64,000 nt of DNA. Origin: Pontibacterium sinense. Lineage in GTDB: Bacteria > Pseudomonadota > Gammaproteobacteria > Pseudomonadales > Balneatricaceae. The notes under the pieces were generated by a model. That model worked only from the letters and a program-made list of their open reading frames with translations. It was not told the origin of the DNA and did no database searches. Shown here in pieces: positions 1 through 8,723 of this stretch. Location: contig NZ_JADEYS010000009.1 of the NCBI RefSeq assembly GCF_015209595.1, forward strand, positions 106,742-170,741. The letters run 5' to 3'. The first letter of the stretch is position 1. Every line of letters begins with the position of its first letter. The position numbers were made by a program, and so were the translations under genes.

Positions 1-583
1 AATGCTTGCGCAAAACGAAGGGCTGTTCGTGGAGATCGGCCAGATGCACACTACTGCGGGTCGCCAATGGATGTTGATTATGCACCACCAAAACAAAGCG
101 CTCCTGGTATAACGGTAGCGCGGTATGGGACGCTTCATCGCCGGAAAGAGAGGTAATCAACAGATCGACCTTATCCTGCCCCATGCGCTGCGCCAGCTCC
201 TCCCTACTGCCTGTTTGCAGATGCAACAGAATATCCGGATAGGTCCTGCGAAAGTCGTGTAACAGATCGTTCACGGGCGGCGTATCAAGCGTACCCAAAA
301 CACCAAGCCTGAGCTGCCGCTGATCACGAGAGTCCATCAGATCACGTTTAGCTGCGTTGCATTCTGCCAGAATGGCAAAAGCACGATCACGAAAGCGTAA
401 CCCGGCGGGTGTTAGCGTAATACGCCTGGGTTTGCGGATCAGAAGTGCCGCCCCCAACTCTTCCTCCAACGCTTTGACCGCCGTCGACAAGGCAGGCTGA
501 GTCACAAACATCTTCTCAGCCGCACGGGTAAAGCTTCCCGTTTCCTGCACGGCCAAAAAATAACGTATCTGTCTGATCTCCAT
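1..583 (-). CDS. LysR-family transcriptional regulator (C-terminus beyond window)
   Basis: The minus-strand frame opens with MEIRQIRYFLAVQETGSF and has the typical LysR winged helix-turn-helix at about residues 15-60 (FTRAAEKMFVTQPALS, then KALEEELGA). It continues into the first half of the periplasmic-binding-like effector domain and is still open at the left edge, so about 194 residues are visible of the usual ~300. It lies 19 bases downstream of the GFA-family gene on the same strand and may be cotranscribed with it. Ligand and targets cannot be told from the sequence. The family call is secure. Confidence 0.93.
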   Translation of the reverse strand, partial: MEIRQIRYFLAVQETGSFTRAAEKMFVTQPALSTAVKALEEELGAALLIRKPRRITLTPAGLRFRDRAFAILAECNAAKRDLMDSRDQRQLRLGVLGTLDTPPVNDLLHDFRRTYPDILLHLQTGSREELAQRMGQDKVDLLITSLSGDEASHTALPLYQERFVLVVHNQHPLATRSSVHLADLHEQPFVLRKH

Positions 584-602
584 AATACGGTTCCTAAATA
601 CT

Positions 603-1061
603 CTACAGACCGATGTTCTGAGTCAGCGTCACATCAGCAATCCAGTTCTTCTTACGACGCGCCAGACGTGGACCGACTTTTTCATCGCTAAATACCATTG
701 GCACAACGCTTTCCCCCTCCGCCAGCACTAAACGCGGCTGCAGACAATTCACATTGATCACCGCATATAACTGGCCGTCAATCTCAGAGGTCACAACCGG
801 CATCACCCCACAGTTCCGACAGATCAGAAAGTTCGCCGTTTTGTGTCCAAACTGATATGCGTTTAATTGCTGAGCATCACCCACATCAATCACCAATTTT
901 CCATCTGGATCAGACTGGTACAAATTTCGATGCATCAAACAAAACTCACACTGACACTCCCGAGAATTGCGGGCATCTAACACACGCTCAGTTTCAAACT
1001 GATATTTGATATTGCCGCAATGACATTGGCCACAATATCGACGACCACTGTGCTGACTCAT
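603..1061 (-). CDS. GFA (CENP-V/glutathione-dependent formaldehyde-activating) family protein
   Basis: A 152-residue protein with the cysteine pattern of the GFA/CENP-V fold: CGQCHCG at residues 10-16, ECQCEFC at 35-41 and ICRNCG near 80-85. In this family the cysteines bind structural and catalytic zinc. Some members act on S-hydroxymethylglutathione or other thiol adducts, but most bacterial paralogues have no assigned substrate and I assign none here. It is divergent from the thioesterase gene, sharing an AT-rich spacer of about 180 bases, and is followed closely by the LysR gene. The length is normal for the family. Confidence 0.85.
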   Translation of the reverse strand: MSQHSGRRYCGQCHCGNIKYQFETERVLDARNSRECQCEFCLMHRNLYQSDPDGKLVIDVGDAQQLNAYQFGHKTANFLICRNCGVMPVVTSEIDGQLYAVINVNCLQPRLVLAEGESVVPMVFSDEKVGPRLARRKKNWIADVTLTQNIGL

Positions 1062-1245
1062 AACTGGACCTCAGGACTCGATGTCTCTCACTACCCCCAG
1101 CATACGGGCTTAAATATGCAGACAGAAATCATAACTTTCAATAATTACCATAAACACGATTTATAGCTTTAATAATTATTAAAAATTTAACTTATCGAAA
1201 GGTTTGCGGCTAAATAGGTCTATCAGGCAGGACGAGGAAAAAAGC

Positions 1246-1695
1246 GTGAAAAGCGAGTTATTAAAAGACTATCCCATTCAGATTGAGATCCCAATTGTCT
1301 GGGGTGATATGGATGCCTTTCAGCACGTAAACAATTTGGTCTATCTCAAACATTTTGAGTCCGTGCGGATGGCATACCTTGAAGCCTGTGACTTTAAAGG
1401 AATCATGGATGAAACAGGCGTCGGCCCCATCCTGCGCGATACCAACTGCCGCTACCGCATCCCTCTGACCTATCCCGACACGGTTATCTCCGCTACGCGG
1501 GTTACACAGATAAAAGGGGATCGCTTCAAAATGTACCACGTAGTCTATAGCGTTGAGCATCAAGCTATCGCCGCCGAGGGTGAATCCATGATTGTCTGTG
1601 TGGACTACAACAAGAATGGGATCGCTGCCGTACCTGCTTCGATGCGGGACAGCATTTTGCGATTAGAAGCTGTGCAGCCGGAAATATGCGATTAG
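1246..1695 (+). CDS. Acyl-CoA thioesterase, 4HBT/YbgC-like hotdog fold
   Basis: Hotdog-fold thioesterase with the 4HBT signature WGDMDAFQHVNN at residues 19-30; the Asp in DMDAFQHVNN is the family's catalytic acid. About 149 residues, the usual single-domain length. The open frame extends upstream to a TTG at 1204, but a GTG at 1246 is preceded by GAGGAAA with good spacing and gives the family's normal N-terminus, so I chose it. The likely activity is hydrolysis of a cytosolic acyl-CoA or hydroxybenzoyl-CoA; the substrate is unknown. It is monocistronic and ends at a strong terminator. Confidence 0.85.
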   Translation: MKSELLKDYPIQIEIPIVWGDMDAFQHVNNLVYLKHFESVRMAYLEACDFKGIMDETGVGPILRDTNCRYRIPLTYPDTVISATRVTQIKGDRFKMYHVVYSVEHQAIAAEGESMIVCVDYNKNGIAAVPASMRDSILRLEAVQPEICD

Positions 1696-1770
1696 AGCAC
1701 CCGTAAAAATTGGAACGATCATCGTTGTATTCTGTGGTAAACGAAGTACCCCAAGCCACCACAGAATATT

Positions 1771-1805
1771 TGCCCCGCCAGCACTGACTGACGGGGCATT
1801 TTTTT
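1771..1805 (+). terminator. Rho-independent terminator after thioesterase gene
   Basis: A stem of TGCCCCG pairing with CGGGGCA is followed by a run of seven T. It lies 75 bases after the thioesterase stop and just before the convergent cytochrome gene ends. Confidence 0.85.
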
Positions 1806-1815
1806 GGAGGATGCT

Positions 1816-2142
1816 TTATTCGGCTACCGGGAATTTATAAAACTCACGGTTCATATACGCCGCAACATCTTCTGCTTCGTCAGGAAACCAACCCACATCC
1901 AAATTGGTGTTACAGCCTTCTATCCAGGCTTTCAGCTTAGGCCAAGTGGTTGCAGCGCGGTCCTGTCGCTTAAAGTACGACGCTTCATGACAGGTGTAGC
2001 AGTTTGCATCCGTGTATTCGACGCCGCGGATCACTCTCTCCAGCTCGACCTCATGAAACAGCTCCTGACCGTTATCCGGGTCCGCTGCCATGACAGGTAA
2101 CGCGCTGCAAAAGGCCGCTGCGACAAGTAACTTCTTCACCAT
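1816..2142 (-). CDS. Small periplasmic c-type cytochrome
   Basis: A protein of about 108 residues with a cleavable signal peptide (MVKKLLVAAAFCSALPVMA) and one covalent heme motif, CYTCH. YMN near the C-terminus could supply a Met axial ligand. A GGAGG sits six bases before the second ATG, so I place the start there; the upstream ATG overlaps the ribosome-binding site. The gene follows dsbD by about 33 bases on the same strand, so the two are probably cotranscribed. Pairing with dsbD suggests a role in periplasmic redox or cytochrome maturation, but that is inference. The type of cytochrome c is not clear from one heme motif. Confidence 0.85.
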   Translation of the reverse strand: MVKKLLVAAAFCSALPVMAADPDNGQELFHEVELERVIRGVEYTDANCYTCHEASYFKRQDRAATTWPKLKAWIEGCNTNLDVGWFPDEAEDVAAYMNREFYKFPVAE

Positions 2143-2175
2143 GTTCATCCTCCATTGCTCACAAGCATTTTATTG

Positions 2176-4038
2176 TTATGTGCCCAGTCGCGAGAGATGC
2201 GCGACAAAATCCTCTGGCTCTGCGACACCAATCAGTGTCATGTTTTTATGCAGCTGGCCCTGCGGATCGAAAAAGATCAACGCTGGCGGGCCAATCACGC
2301 CATATTCTTTGTTCAGTGCTTTTGCATCAGCATCATTGCTGGTGACATCGACTTTGATCAACTCGAATCCGCTGAGCGCCACCTGTACATTGCGATCAGC
2401 AAAGGTATAGGTTTCCAGCTCGATGCAGGAGATACACCAGTCGGCATAGAAATCGAGCATAACCGGCTTGCCACTTCGCCTGGCTTCAGCCAGCAACTGA
2501 TCCAGCTGCGCAGGGGACGTCACTTTTTTGAACGGTAATGCCGGCGTTGCAGCAACCTGCCCAACACCGACCGTAACACCCTGCAGCGGATAAATCATGC
2601 TGCGGTTACCGGACAATGCACCAATCAGCAAAGCAGAGCCGTAAATCAACATGATGACACCCACACCTTTCCAGATGCGTAACCAGCCGCCGGATGGCTC
2701 AGGCAGGCGGTCCAGCGCATGCATAAAGATTGCACTTGCGATCAACACACCCGCCGTCAGCAACATGGTCACTTCCGTTGCCACAATACGATCCAGCATC
2801 CAGATCGCTAGCAACAGCAGCATGACGCCAAAACCTGCCTTAACAGATTCCATCCAGATACCGGCCTTAGGTAACAGTTTGCCTGCCGATACACCAACCA
2901 GCAGCAGAGGCACACCCATACCCATGCTTAAACTGAACAGTGCACTACCCCCCATCACCGGATCACCACTCTGACCGATATAGATCAACGCACCTGCCAA
3001 CGGCGCTGCCATGCAAGGCCCCACAATCAAGGCCGATAGCAATCCCATCACAGCAACACCGGTCACTGTGCCACCTTTCTGATGGCTGCTCATATTGTTC
3101 AATCGGGTCTGCCAACTATTCGGCAGCTGCAGGTCATAGAACCCGAACATCGATAATGACAGCAACACGAACAATCCCGCGAAAGAACCAATAATCCACG
3201 GATTCTGAAACGCTGCCTGCAGGTTTTCACCAAACAAACCCGCCACTACACCGGCGATGGTATAGGTCAAAGACACCGACAAGACGTAAACCAAAGACAG
3301 CGAAAACGCTTTGCCCGTTGTGATATGGCGTCCCTGACCGGCGATGATGCTCGATAGAATCGGAATCATCGGGAAGACACAGGGGGTTAATGACAAGGCG
3401 AGCCCCGCAAGAAAGAACGCTCCGAGGGTAAGTACCAGATCATCACCATCCAACAGGCGCGCAAATCGATCCTGCTCAGTTTCATTCATCGCAGCTGGAG
3501 AAAAAGTATCCGGTGCGTCTACCTGAGCAGTGCTCCCTACGGTTGGCAGAGCAACAAACGGCCCGATGCCAGATAACTGAACCGTTTTAGTCACCGGCGG
3601 ATAACAGATGCCGCCCTCCCAGCAGCCCTGATACGTCACTTCTACAGTGCTATCAACAGGCTGTCCGGAGATACTGCCGAGCGTCAGATCAACCTCTGCC
3701 TGGTTGTGATATACAAACACATTGCCAAACAGAGGATCTTCTTTTGATTCTGCTGGCGCGTTGCTACGCTTGATTACCTCGATGCCATCACCCGGCTTAA
3801 TCTCCATCCGATCTCGATAGAGATAGTAATCGTCAGGCATGGTCCAGTTCAGCTGCAGCTGGTTCTCCCCCTCCTGCACAAAACCAAATACAAATGCCTC
3901 TTCGACATCGACGGGGCCGCTGCTACCAAACGGGTTCGCCACCTGATCAAACAGGCCCGCCTGCGCTGATGGGCTCACCAGCAACCACGTGCTTAGAAGC
4001 ATTAATAAATAAGCTGAAAACTTGCGTACGCTATTCAC
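2176..4038 (-). CDS. dsbD: Thiol:disulfide interchange protein DsbD
   Basis: 620 residues in the full DsbD arrangement. A signal peptide (1-27) precedes the periplasmic alpha domain, whose redox pair lies in GCWEGGICYPP near residues 135-145. A transmembrane core of about eight segments follows (~205-485) with the conserved cysteines in LTPCVFPM and GPCMAAPL. A C-terminal periplasmic thioredoxin domain carries YADWCISC near 532. The protein passes electrons from cytosolic thioredoxin through the inner membrane to periplasmic substrates such as DsbC and cytochrome c maturation factors. It is the first gene of a two-gene operon with a small cytochrome c. No key residue is missing. Confidence 0.96.
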   Translation of the reverse strand: MNSVRKFSAYLLMLLSTWLLVSPSAQAGLFDQVANPFGSSGPVDVEEAFVFGFVQEGENQLQLNWTMPDDYYLYRDRMEIKPGDGIEVIKRSNAPAESKEDPLFGNVFVYHNQAEVDLTLGSISGQPVDSTVEVTYQGCWEGGICYPPVTKTVQLSGIGPFVALPTVGSTAQVDAPDTFSPAAMNETEQDRFARLLDGDDLVLTLGAFFLAGLALSLTPCVFPMIPILSSIIAGQGRHITTGKAFSLSLVYVLSVSLTYTIAGVVAGLFGENLQAAFQNPWIIGSFAGLFVLLSLSMFGFYDLQLPNSWQTRLNNMSSHQKGGTVTGVAVMGLLSALIVGPCMAAPLAGALIYIGQSGDPVMGGSALFSLSMGMGVPLLLVGVSAGKLLPKAGIWMESVKAGFGVMLLLLAIWMLDRIVATEVTMLLTAGVLIASAIFMHALDRLPEPSGGWLRIWKGVGVIMLIYGSALLIGALSGNRSMIYPLQGVTVGVGQVAATPALPFKKVTSPAQLDQLLAEARRSGKPVMLDFYADWCISCIELETYTFADRNVQVALSGFELIKVDVTSNDADAKALNKEYGVIGPPALIFFDPQGQLHKNMTLIGVAEPEDFVAHLSRLGT

Positions 4039-4211
4039 TTTATATCCTTAGGTTTGAACGCTACGACTCATTGACCACCAGATGCCGGTTGAGTTCTAAG
4101 CTTTCAAGAATAACCAAATAACTATATTGAATAAGACGAGTCAACCGTCCTTAGACGATTGTACCACCGCAATCTCCCCGTATGCCCCTATAGAACCGAT
4201 GGGCACTTATA

Positions 4212-4233
4212 TGTACCACATATATATGGTACA
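4212..4233. promoter_or_regulatory. Dyad-symmetric candidate operator upstream of DAHP synthase gene
   Basis: Seven-base perfect arms, TGTACCA and TGGTACA, flank an 8-base AT-rich centre, CATATATA, about 50 bases before the aroG-type start. The position suits a repressor site. The arms resemble half-sites of aromatic amino acid repressors (TyrR, TrpR), but the spacing matches neither consensus exactly, so the binding protein is unknown. Confidence 0.5.
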
Positions 4234-4283
4234 AAGGGGCCGTCAGAAATGACGACGCGACCGTTTGCATTTAGGAAACAACC

Positions 4284-5354
4284 ATGACCGATACACGTGT
4301 AGAAGATCTCAATATTGAATCAAACCTTGTCCTGATCAACCCAAATGATCTGAAGGCAAAAATGCCAATCTCCGACACAGCAGCAAAAGCTGTAATGGAA
4401 GGACGAGAAGTTGTACGTAATATCCTCGATGGCAAGGACCACCGTCTGTTTGTAGTGATTGGTCCCTGCTCTATCCATGATACCGAAGCGGCTATCGAGT
4501 ATGGCAAGCGCCTGAAAGAGCTGCAGGAAAAGGTGAAGGATTCTCTGTATCTGGTCATGCGCGTCTATTTTGAGAAACCTCGTACTACCGTCGGCTGGAA
4601 AGGCCTGATCAACGACCCTCACATGAATGATTCGTTTGAGATTGAAGAAGGTCTGCACATCGGCCGTAAACTTCTGCTGGATCTGTCCGAGCTGGGCCTG
4701 CCACTGGCAACCGAAGCACTGGATCCGATCTCACCACAGTACATGCAGGATTTGATCGCATGGTCTGCTATTGGTGCACGTACGACTGAATCTCAGACTC
4801 ACCGTGAAATGTCCTCAGGTCTGTCTTGTGCCGTAGGTTTCAAAAACGGTACCGACGGTGGCCTGGAAGTCGCCACTAACGCCCTGAAATCTGTTAGCCA
4901 TCCGCACAATTTTCTGGGCATCAATGAAGATGGCCAGGTCTCTGTGGTACGCACCAAAGGCAACCAGTACGCTCACGTTGTATTGCGTGGCGGCGGTGGT
5001 AAACCAAATTACGATTCAGTCAACGTTGCGCTGACTGAGCAGGCACTGGACAAAGCTGGCCTGGAGAACAACATCATGGTTGACTGCAGCCATGCAAACT
5101 CCAGCAAAGATGCGGCCCTGCAGCCTTTGGTAGCGGATAACGTCGCAAATCAGATTCTGGAAGGCAACAAGTCAATTGTTGGCTTGATGATCGAAAGTAA
5201 TCTGGGCTGGGGCAACCAGTCTATTCCTGCTGATCTCAATGACCTGCAGTATGGCGTATCCGTAACCGATGCTTGCATCGATTGGGACGCGACTGAAAAG
5301 TGCATGCTGGAGATGAATGAAAAACTAAAAGACGTTTTACCGAATCGTCGATAA
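4284..5354 (+). CDS. aroG: 3-deoxy-7-phosphoheptulonate synthase, class I (AroF/AroG/AroH type)
   Basis: 356 residues, the usual size for the E. coli-type class I alpha enzyme, which condenses phosphoenolpyruvate with erythrose 4-phosphate in the first step of the shikimate pathway. Seen motifs are GPCSIHD (metal-binding Cys near residue 60), KPRTTVGWKG, GARTTESQTHRE and DCSHANSSKD. An AGGAAA precedes the ATG. Which aromatic amino acid inhibits it (AroF, AroG or AroH) cannot be read reliably, so the symbol stands for the family. A dyad element lies upstream and a shared bidirectional terminator follows. It is monocistronic. Confidence 0.93.
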   Translation: MTDTRVEDLNIESNLVLINPNDLKAKMPISDTAAKAVMEGREVVRNILDGKDHRLFVVIGPCSIHDTEAAIEYGKRLKELQEKVKDSLYLVMRVYFEKPRTTVGWKGLINDPHMNDSFEIEEGLHIGRKLLLDLSELGLPLATEALDPISPQYMQDLIAWSAIGARTTESQTHREMSSGLSCAVGFKNGTDGGLEVATNALKSVSHPHNFLGINEDGQVSVVRTKGNQYAHVVLRGGGGKPNYDSVNVALTEQALDKAGLENNIMVDCSHANSSKDAALQPLVADNVANQILEGNKSIVGLMIESNLGWGNQSIPADLNDLQYGVSVTDACIDWDATEKCMLEMNEKLKDVLPNRR

Positions 5355-5370
5355 TGAGTTTTTCTGCATA

Positions 5371-5399
5371 AAAAAACGCGGCTACTAGCCGCGTTTTTT
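5371..5399 (+). terminator. Bidirectional terminator between aroG-type gene and cytochrome c gene
   Basis: AAAAAACGCGGC and GCCGCGTTTTTT pair around a 5-base loop. The A and T runs on both sides let it stop transcripts from both convergent genes. Confidence 0.92.
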
Positions 5400-5426
5400 A
5401 TGTCTGACGATCAGCTATCGATCCGC

Positions 5427-5801
5427 TTATTTTAATGTCTTAAGGTAAGCGATCAGATAGTTTTGCTCTGCTTCATCACTGATAGATACGTGACGCATAC
5501 GTGTTCCAGGCACGAGCTTTTCATTATCAGCCACCCACATGCGCAAATTCTCTTCCGTCCAGGTGATACCTGAATTCTTCAGCGCATCAGAGTAGTTAAA
5601 ACGTGGCAGGCTTGCCGCCGAACGCCCCACAACCCCTGTCAGACTCGGACCAAAGGTATTCTTACTTGAATCTTCAGAATGACACGCATGACAGCGCTTG
5701 AACACTTCCTTACCTGCAGCCTCTTCCATACTTCCTGCAGCGTTAGCGGATACAGATACCGCCAGTGCAGCGCTAACAATCAGTGGCTTAACCAGTTTCA
5801 T
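5427..5801 (-). CDS. Class I cytochrome c (c2/c550-like), periplasmic
   Basis: From the ATG at 5801, which follows a purine-rich GGGAGAGAAG, the product is 124 residues. It has a signal peptide (MKLVKPLIVSAALAVSVSANA), one heme motif (CHACH) and a Met-ligand region, LVPGTRMRH. TFGPSLTGVVGR is typical of soluble class I cytochromes c of the c2/c550 type. Its likely job is electron transfer in the periplasm, for example to a terminal oxidase; the partner is unknown. The longer open frame to 5870 would put a poor leader before the signal peptide and was not used. It stands alone, convergent with the aroG-type gene. Confidence 0.92.
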   Translation of the reverse strand: MKLVKPLIVSAALAVSVSANAAGSMEEAAGKEVFKRCHACHSEDSSKNTFGPSLTGVVGRSAASLPRFNYSDALKNSGITWTEENLRMWVADNEKLVPGTRMRHVSISDEAEQNYLIAYLKTLK

Positions 5802-5985
5802 ATTCTTCTCTCCCTCTCTTAGGCAAAATAACCCTATAGGAAGAAAGTATATTTTTAACGCAGCGCACAAACTCTCGTACTTGAGTACCCTTTATCACCC
5901 CGCCCAAAGTACACACCAACCAACACCAAGATAGTCTGGCAACATGACCAAATGCGCCCGCAAGAATCATACAAACTCCGGAAAC

Positions 5986-6016
5986 AAAAAAGGCGCGGTA
6001 TTAACCGCGCCTTTTT
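5986..6016 (-). terminator. Terminator of the VOC-family gene
   Basis: GGCGCGGT and ACCGCGCC pair around ATTA, with A and T runs at the two sides. It lies 25 bases past the VOC gene stop on the minus strand. Confidence 0.9.
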
Positions 6017-6041
6017 CTAATCAGAACGTACTACAAACGAC

Positions 6042-6584
6042 TTAAGCGTCTTTGAATTCTTCTTCGTGCAACCAAGCCGCATGCTTAGGCGCTTTCTTCG
6101 TACGAGACCACTCTTCCAGCATCGCAGGTGCAACTTCGGCCAACTGCTTCATCTGAGCATCAGTGCCTTTCACGTAAGTCAGCTCCAGACGATGACCGTT
6201 TGGATCAAAGAAGTAGATTGAGCGAATAATACCGTGCTCAGTCGGGCCCACAACATCCAGACCTTTCGCTTCCAGCTCTTCTTTCGCGCTCATCAGTGCC
6301 GCTTCGTCAGCCACGCGGAAAGCAATATGCTGAACCCATTCAGGCGTGTTCTCGTCGCGTCCCATTTTAGGCTTGGTTGGCAGCTCAAAGAACGCCAGAA
6401 TATTACCGTTACCCGCATCGAGGAACAGGTGCATGTAAGGATCAGGCTCTTTAGTAGACGGTACACGGTCTTCTGCAATCGCTACCAGAAAATCCATGTT
6501 CAGCATTTCTTTATAGAACTCAACGGTCTCTTTTGCATCATTGCAGCGGTAAGCAACGTGGTGAATCTGCTCAAGTTTGATCAT
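6042..6584 (-). CDS. VOC (glyoxalase/extradiol dioxygenase fold) family metalloprotein
   Basis: 180 residues with two vicinal-oxygen-chelate half modules. Candidate metal ligands sit at conserved places: His in QIHHVAYR, Glu in FFELP, His in WVQHIAFR and Glu in HRLELTYV. This fold covers glyoxalases, ring-cleavage dioxygenases and resistance proteins; the substrate is not evident. The DPNGHRLEL ending of the second module resembles ring-cleavage dioxygenase and fosfomycin-type members. A sigma70-like promoter with an embedded palindrome controls it, and a MarR gene diverges from it, so the gene is probably induced by a small, perhaps aromatic, ligand. The ~40-residue C-terminal extension (AEVAPAMLEEWSRT on) is helical. 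Confidence 0.82.
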   Translation of the reverse strand: MIKLEQIHHVAYRCNDAKETVEFYKEMLNMDFLVAIAEDRVPSTKEPDPYMHLFLDAGNGNILAFFELPTKPKMGRDENTPEWVQHIAFRVADEAALMSAKEELEAKGLDVVGPTEHGIIRSIYFFDPNGHRLELTYVKGTDAQMKQLAEVAPAMLEEWSRTKKAPKHAAWLHEEEFKDA

Positions 6585-6637
6585 TACTAAGGCCCTGTCT
6601 TAATTCTTGTATTAGTGTTCCGTGTAAGGATGAGACC

Positions 6638-6666
6638 ATATTAGTAACACTTGTTACGATTGTCAA
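6638..6666 (-). promoter_or_regulatory. Sigma70-like promoter of VOC gene with MarR-type operator inside the spacer
   Basis: On the minus strand there is a perfect -35 TTGACA (6661-6666), a 17-base spacer and TAATAT as -10 (6638-6643). The palindrome GTAACACTTGTTAC (6644-6657), with 6-base arms around 2 bases, fills the spacer. A repressor bound here would block RNA polymerase directly. The divergent MarR gene is the obvious candidate repressor (inference). Confidence 0.8.
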
Positions 6667-6813
6667 AGATCAATCTGAATGCTTATCTTGTTGTTTTATT
6701 TAACTTTTATGGCACTCTTACTTAAATGGAAATAATGTTTTTACCTGTTAGAAATGCCGCATTACCATTAAAATCACATCTATAACGCTTTATGTTTCGG
6801 AGAAATCAGTACA

Positions 6814-7272
6814 ATGGGCCGCCGTCCTCCAGCGCAACATCTTGAATTGCCACGGTTCTTTCCCTACAAGCTATCGATACTCCAGTCCACAATCAGTGAC
6901 TCGATCGCACAGCTGTATTCCGGGCAGTTCAATCTCTCCCAACAGGAATGGCGCGTCATTGCAGCACTTGGCACCCAACCACGGATGTCCGCAAAAGAGA
7001 TCGCGGCCTACACCTCTATGGATAAAATGCCCGTCAGCCGAGCGATATCTAAGCTGGTCAAAGAAGAACTCATTTCACAAAGCCCATCGTCCGAAGACAG
7101 ACGCCTGATTATTCTAAACCTGACTCCAAAAGGCCTGGAGATTTATGAACAGATCGTTCCATTAGTATTGGAGCGCGAAGAGTTTCTTCTCTCAGCGCTA
7201 TCAAAGGATGAACAGTCTCAGCTGGACACCCTGATGGAGAAACTCCTGAAAAAGGCTCAGGAGCTCCGCTAG
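6814..7272 (+). CDS. MarR-family transcriptional regulator
   Basis: 152 residues with the MarR winged-helix: LSQQEWRVIAALG, then the recognition helix region SAKEIAAYTSMDKMPVSRAISKL and the wing SSEDRRLIILNLTPKG. Flanking helices form the usual dimer interface. It is divergent from the VOC gene across a 229-base spacer holding a palindromic site in the VOC promoter. The likely role is ligand-released repression of that gene, and perhaps of itself. The inducer is unknown. A strong shared terminator follows. Confidence 0.93.
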   Translation: MGRRPPAQHLELPRFFPYKLSILQSTISDSIAQLYSGQFNLSQQEWRVIAALGTQPRMSAKEIAAYTSMDKMPVSRAISKLVKEELISQSPSSEDRRLIILNLTPKGLEIYEQIVPLVLEREEFLLSALSKDEQSQLDTLMEKLLKKAQELR

Positions 7273-7300
7273 GGGCGTGAATATAAAGACGCCAAATACA

Positions 7301-7328
7301 AAAAAAGCGACCTGATGGTCGCTTTTTA
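7301..7328 (+). terminator. Bidirectional terminator between MarR gene and clpX
   Basis: AAAAAGCGACC and GGTCGCTTTTT pair around TGAT, with A and T runs on both flanks. It serves the MarR gene on the plus strand and clpX on the minus strand. Confidence 0.92.
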
Positions 7329-7349
7329 TTTGTGTGTATTGATCGCTGA

Positions 7350-8633
7350 TTATTCTTCCGGAGCCGCCTTTTGCTGCTCGCGGTTTTCATAAATCAACAG
7401 CGGCTCACTATCACCACTGATTACACCTTCATCAATCACTACCTTGCTGACACCTTCCATAGAGGGCAACTGATACATAGTATCAAGCAATGTCGCCTCC
7501 AGAATTGAACGCAAACCTCGTGCACCGGTACCACGTTCAAGCGCTCTTTTTGCAACAGCGTGCAACGCTTCTTCACGGAAATCAACTTCCGCACCTTCCA
7601 TACCGAAAAGTGCAGAGTACTGTTTGGTCAGGCTGTTCTTAGGCTCTGTCAGAATCTGAATCAGAGCGTCTTCGTCCAGTTCACCCAGCGCAGCAATCAT
7701 TGGCAGACGACCCACGAACTCAGGGATCAGACCATATTTCACCAAATCCTCTGCCTCAACTTCTTGCAGAGCCTTTGAAACGGACTTCTCTTCATCCTTC
7801 GCTTTTACAATCGCATTGAAACCAATAGAGCTCTTTTCAGAACGATCACGAATGATCTGCTCAAGGCCCGCAAACGCGCCACCACAGATGAACAGGATAT
7901 TGGAGGTATCAACCTGCAAAAACTCCTGCTGAGGGTGCTTACGGCCACCCTGAGGCGGCACAGACGCTACCGTTCCCTCGATAAGCTTCAGCAGCGCTTG
8001 CTGTACACCTTCACCAGATACATCTCGGGTAATGGACGGATTATCAGATTTGCGTGAAATCTTATCGATCTCATCGATGTAAACGATACCCAACTGGGCC
8101 TTTTCTACATCGTAATCGCACTTCTGCAGCAGCTTCTGGATGATATTTTCAACATCTTCACCCACGTAACCCGCCTCAGTCAGCGTGGTTGCATCAGCAA
8201 TGGTGAAAGGCACATTCAGCATTCGCGCCAACGTCTGAGCCAGTAGTGTTTTACCGCTACCGGTTGGACCAATCAGCAGGATATTACTTTTGCCTAGCTC
8301 TACGCCGTCTTTTCCGCCCTGAAAGCGGAGACGCTTGTAGTGGTTATAAACTGCTACCGCAAGAACTCTCTTAGCCTGCTCCTGACCAATAACGTACTCG
8401 TTCAGGGTTTCTGCAATTTCCGCAGGAATCGGCAAGCGATCACTCCCTTCCTGGGGTTCTGCTTCCTGAATCTCTTCGCGAATAATGTCGTTGCACAGAT
8501 CAACACATTCGTCACAGATAAAGACAGACGGTCCTGCGATCAGTTTACGCACTTCATCCTGACTTTTTCCGCAGAATGAACAGTACAGCAGCTTACCGCT
8601 GTCGCCATCTTTACCTTTAATTTCGTCGGACAT
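7350..8633 (-). CDS. clpX: ATP-dependent Clp protease ATP-binding subunit ClpX
   Basis: 427 residues, normal for ClpX. The N-terminal zinc-binding domain has CSFCGKS and CDECVDLC (about residues 19-47). The AAA+ core has Walker A GPTGSGKT, pore loop GYVGED, Walker [11 protein letters not shown], sensor/arginine motifs and the C-terminal [11 protein letters not shown]. It unfolds substrates, including ssrA-tagged ones, and feeds them to ClpP, whose gene lies directly upstream on the same strand. The tig-clpP-clpX order is conserved in gammaproteobacteria. All key residues are intact. Confidence 0.98.
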   Translation of the reverse strand: MSDEIKGKDGDSGKLLYCSFCGKSQDEVRKLIAGPSVFICDECVDLCNDIIREEIQEAEPQEGSDRLPIPAEIAETLNEYVIGQEQAKRVLAVAVYNHYKRLRFQGGKDGVELGKSNILLIGPTGSGKTLLAQTLARMLNVPFTIADATTLTEAGYVGEDVENIIQKLLQKCDYDVEKAQLGIVYIDEIDKISRKSDNPSITRDVSGEGVQQALLKLIEGTVASVPPQGGRKHPQQEFLQVDTSNILFICGGAFAGLEQIIRDRSEKSSIGFNAIVKAKDEEKSVSKALQEVEAEDLVKYGLIPEFVGRLPMIAALGELDEDALIQILTEPKNSLTKQYSALFGMEGAEVDFREEALHAVAKRALERGTGARGLRSILEATLLDTMYQLPSMEGVSKVVIDEGVISGDSEPLLIYENREQQKAAPEE

Positions 8634-8723
8634 TCGACTACCTCATATGTGCAAATCCGGAAAGATACTTTATGGAGTCTCTCCAGACCTTTTTCAACCC
8701 ACCCTCATATTATAGGAGGGTTA

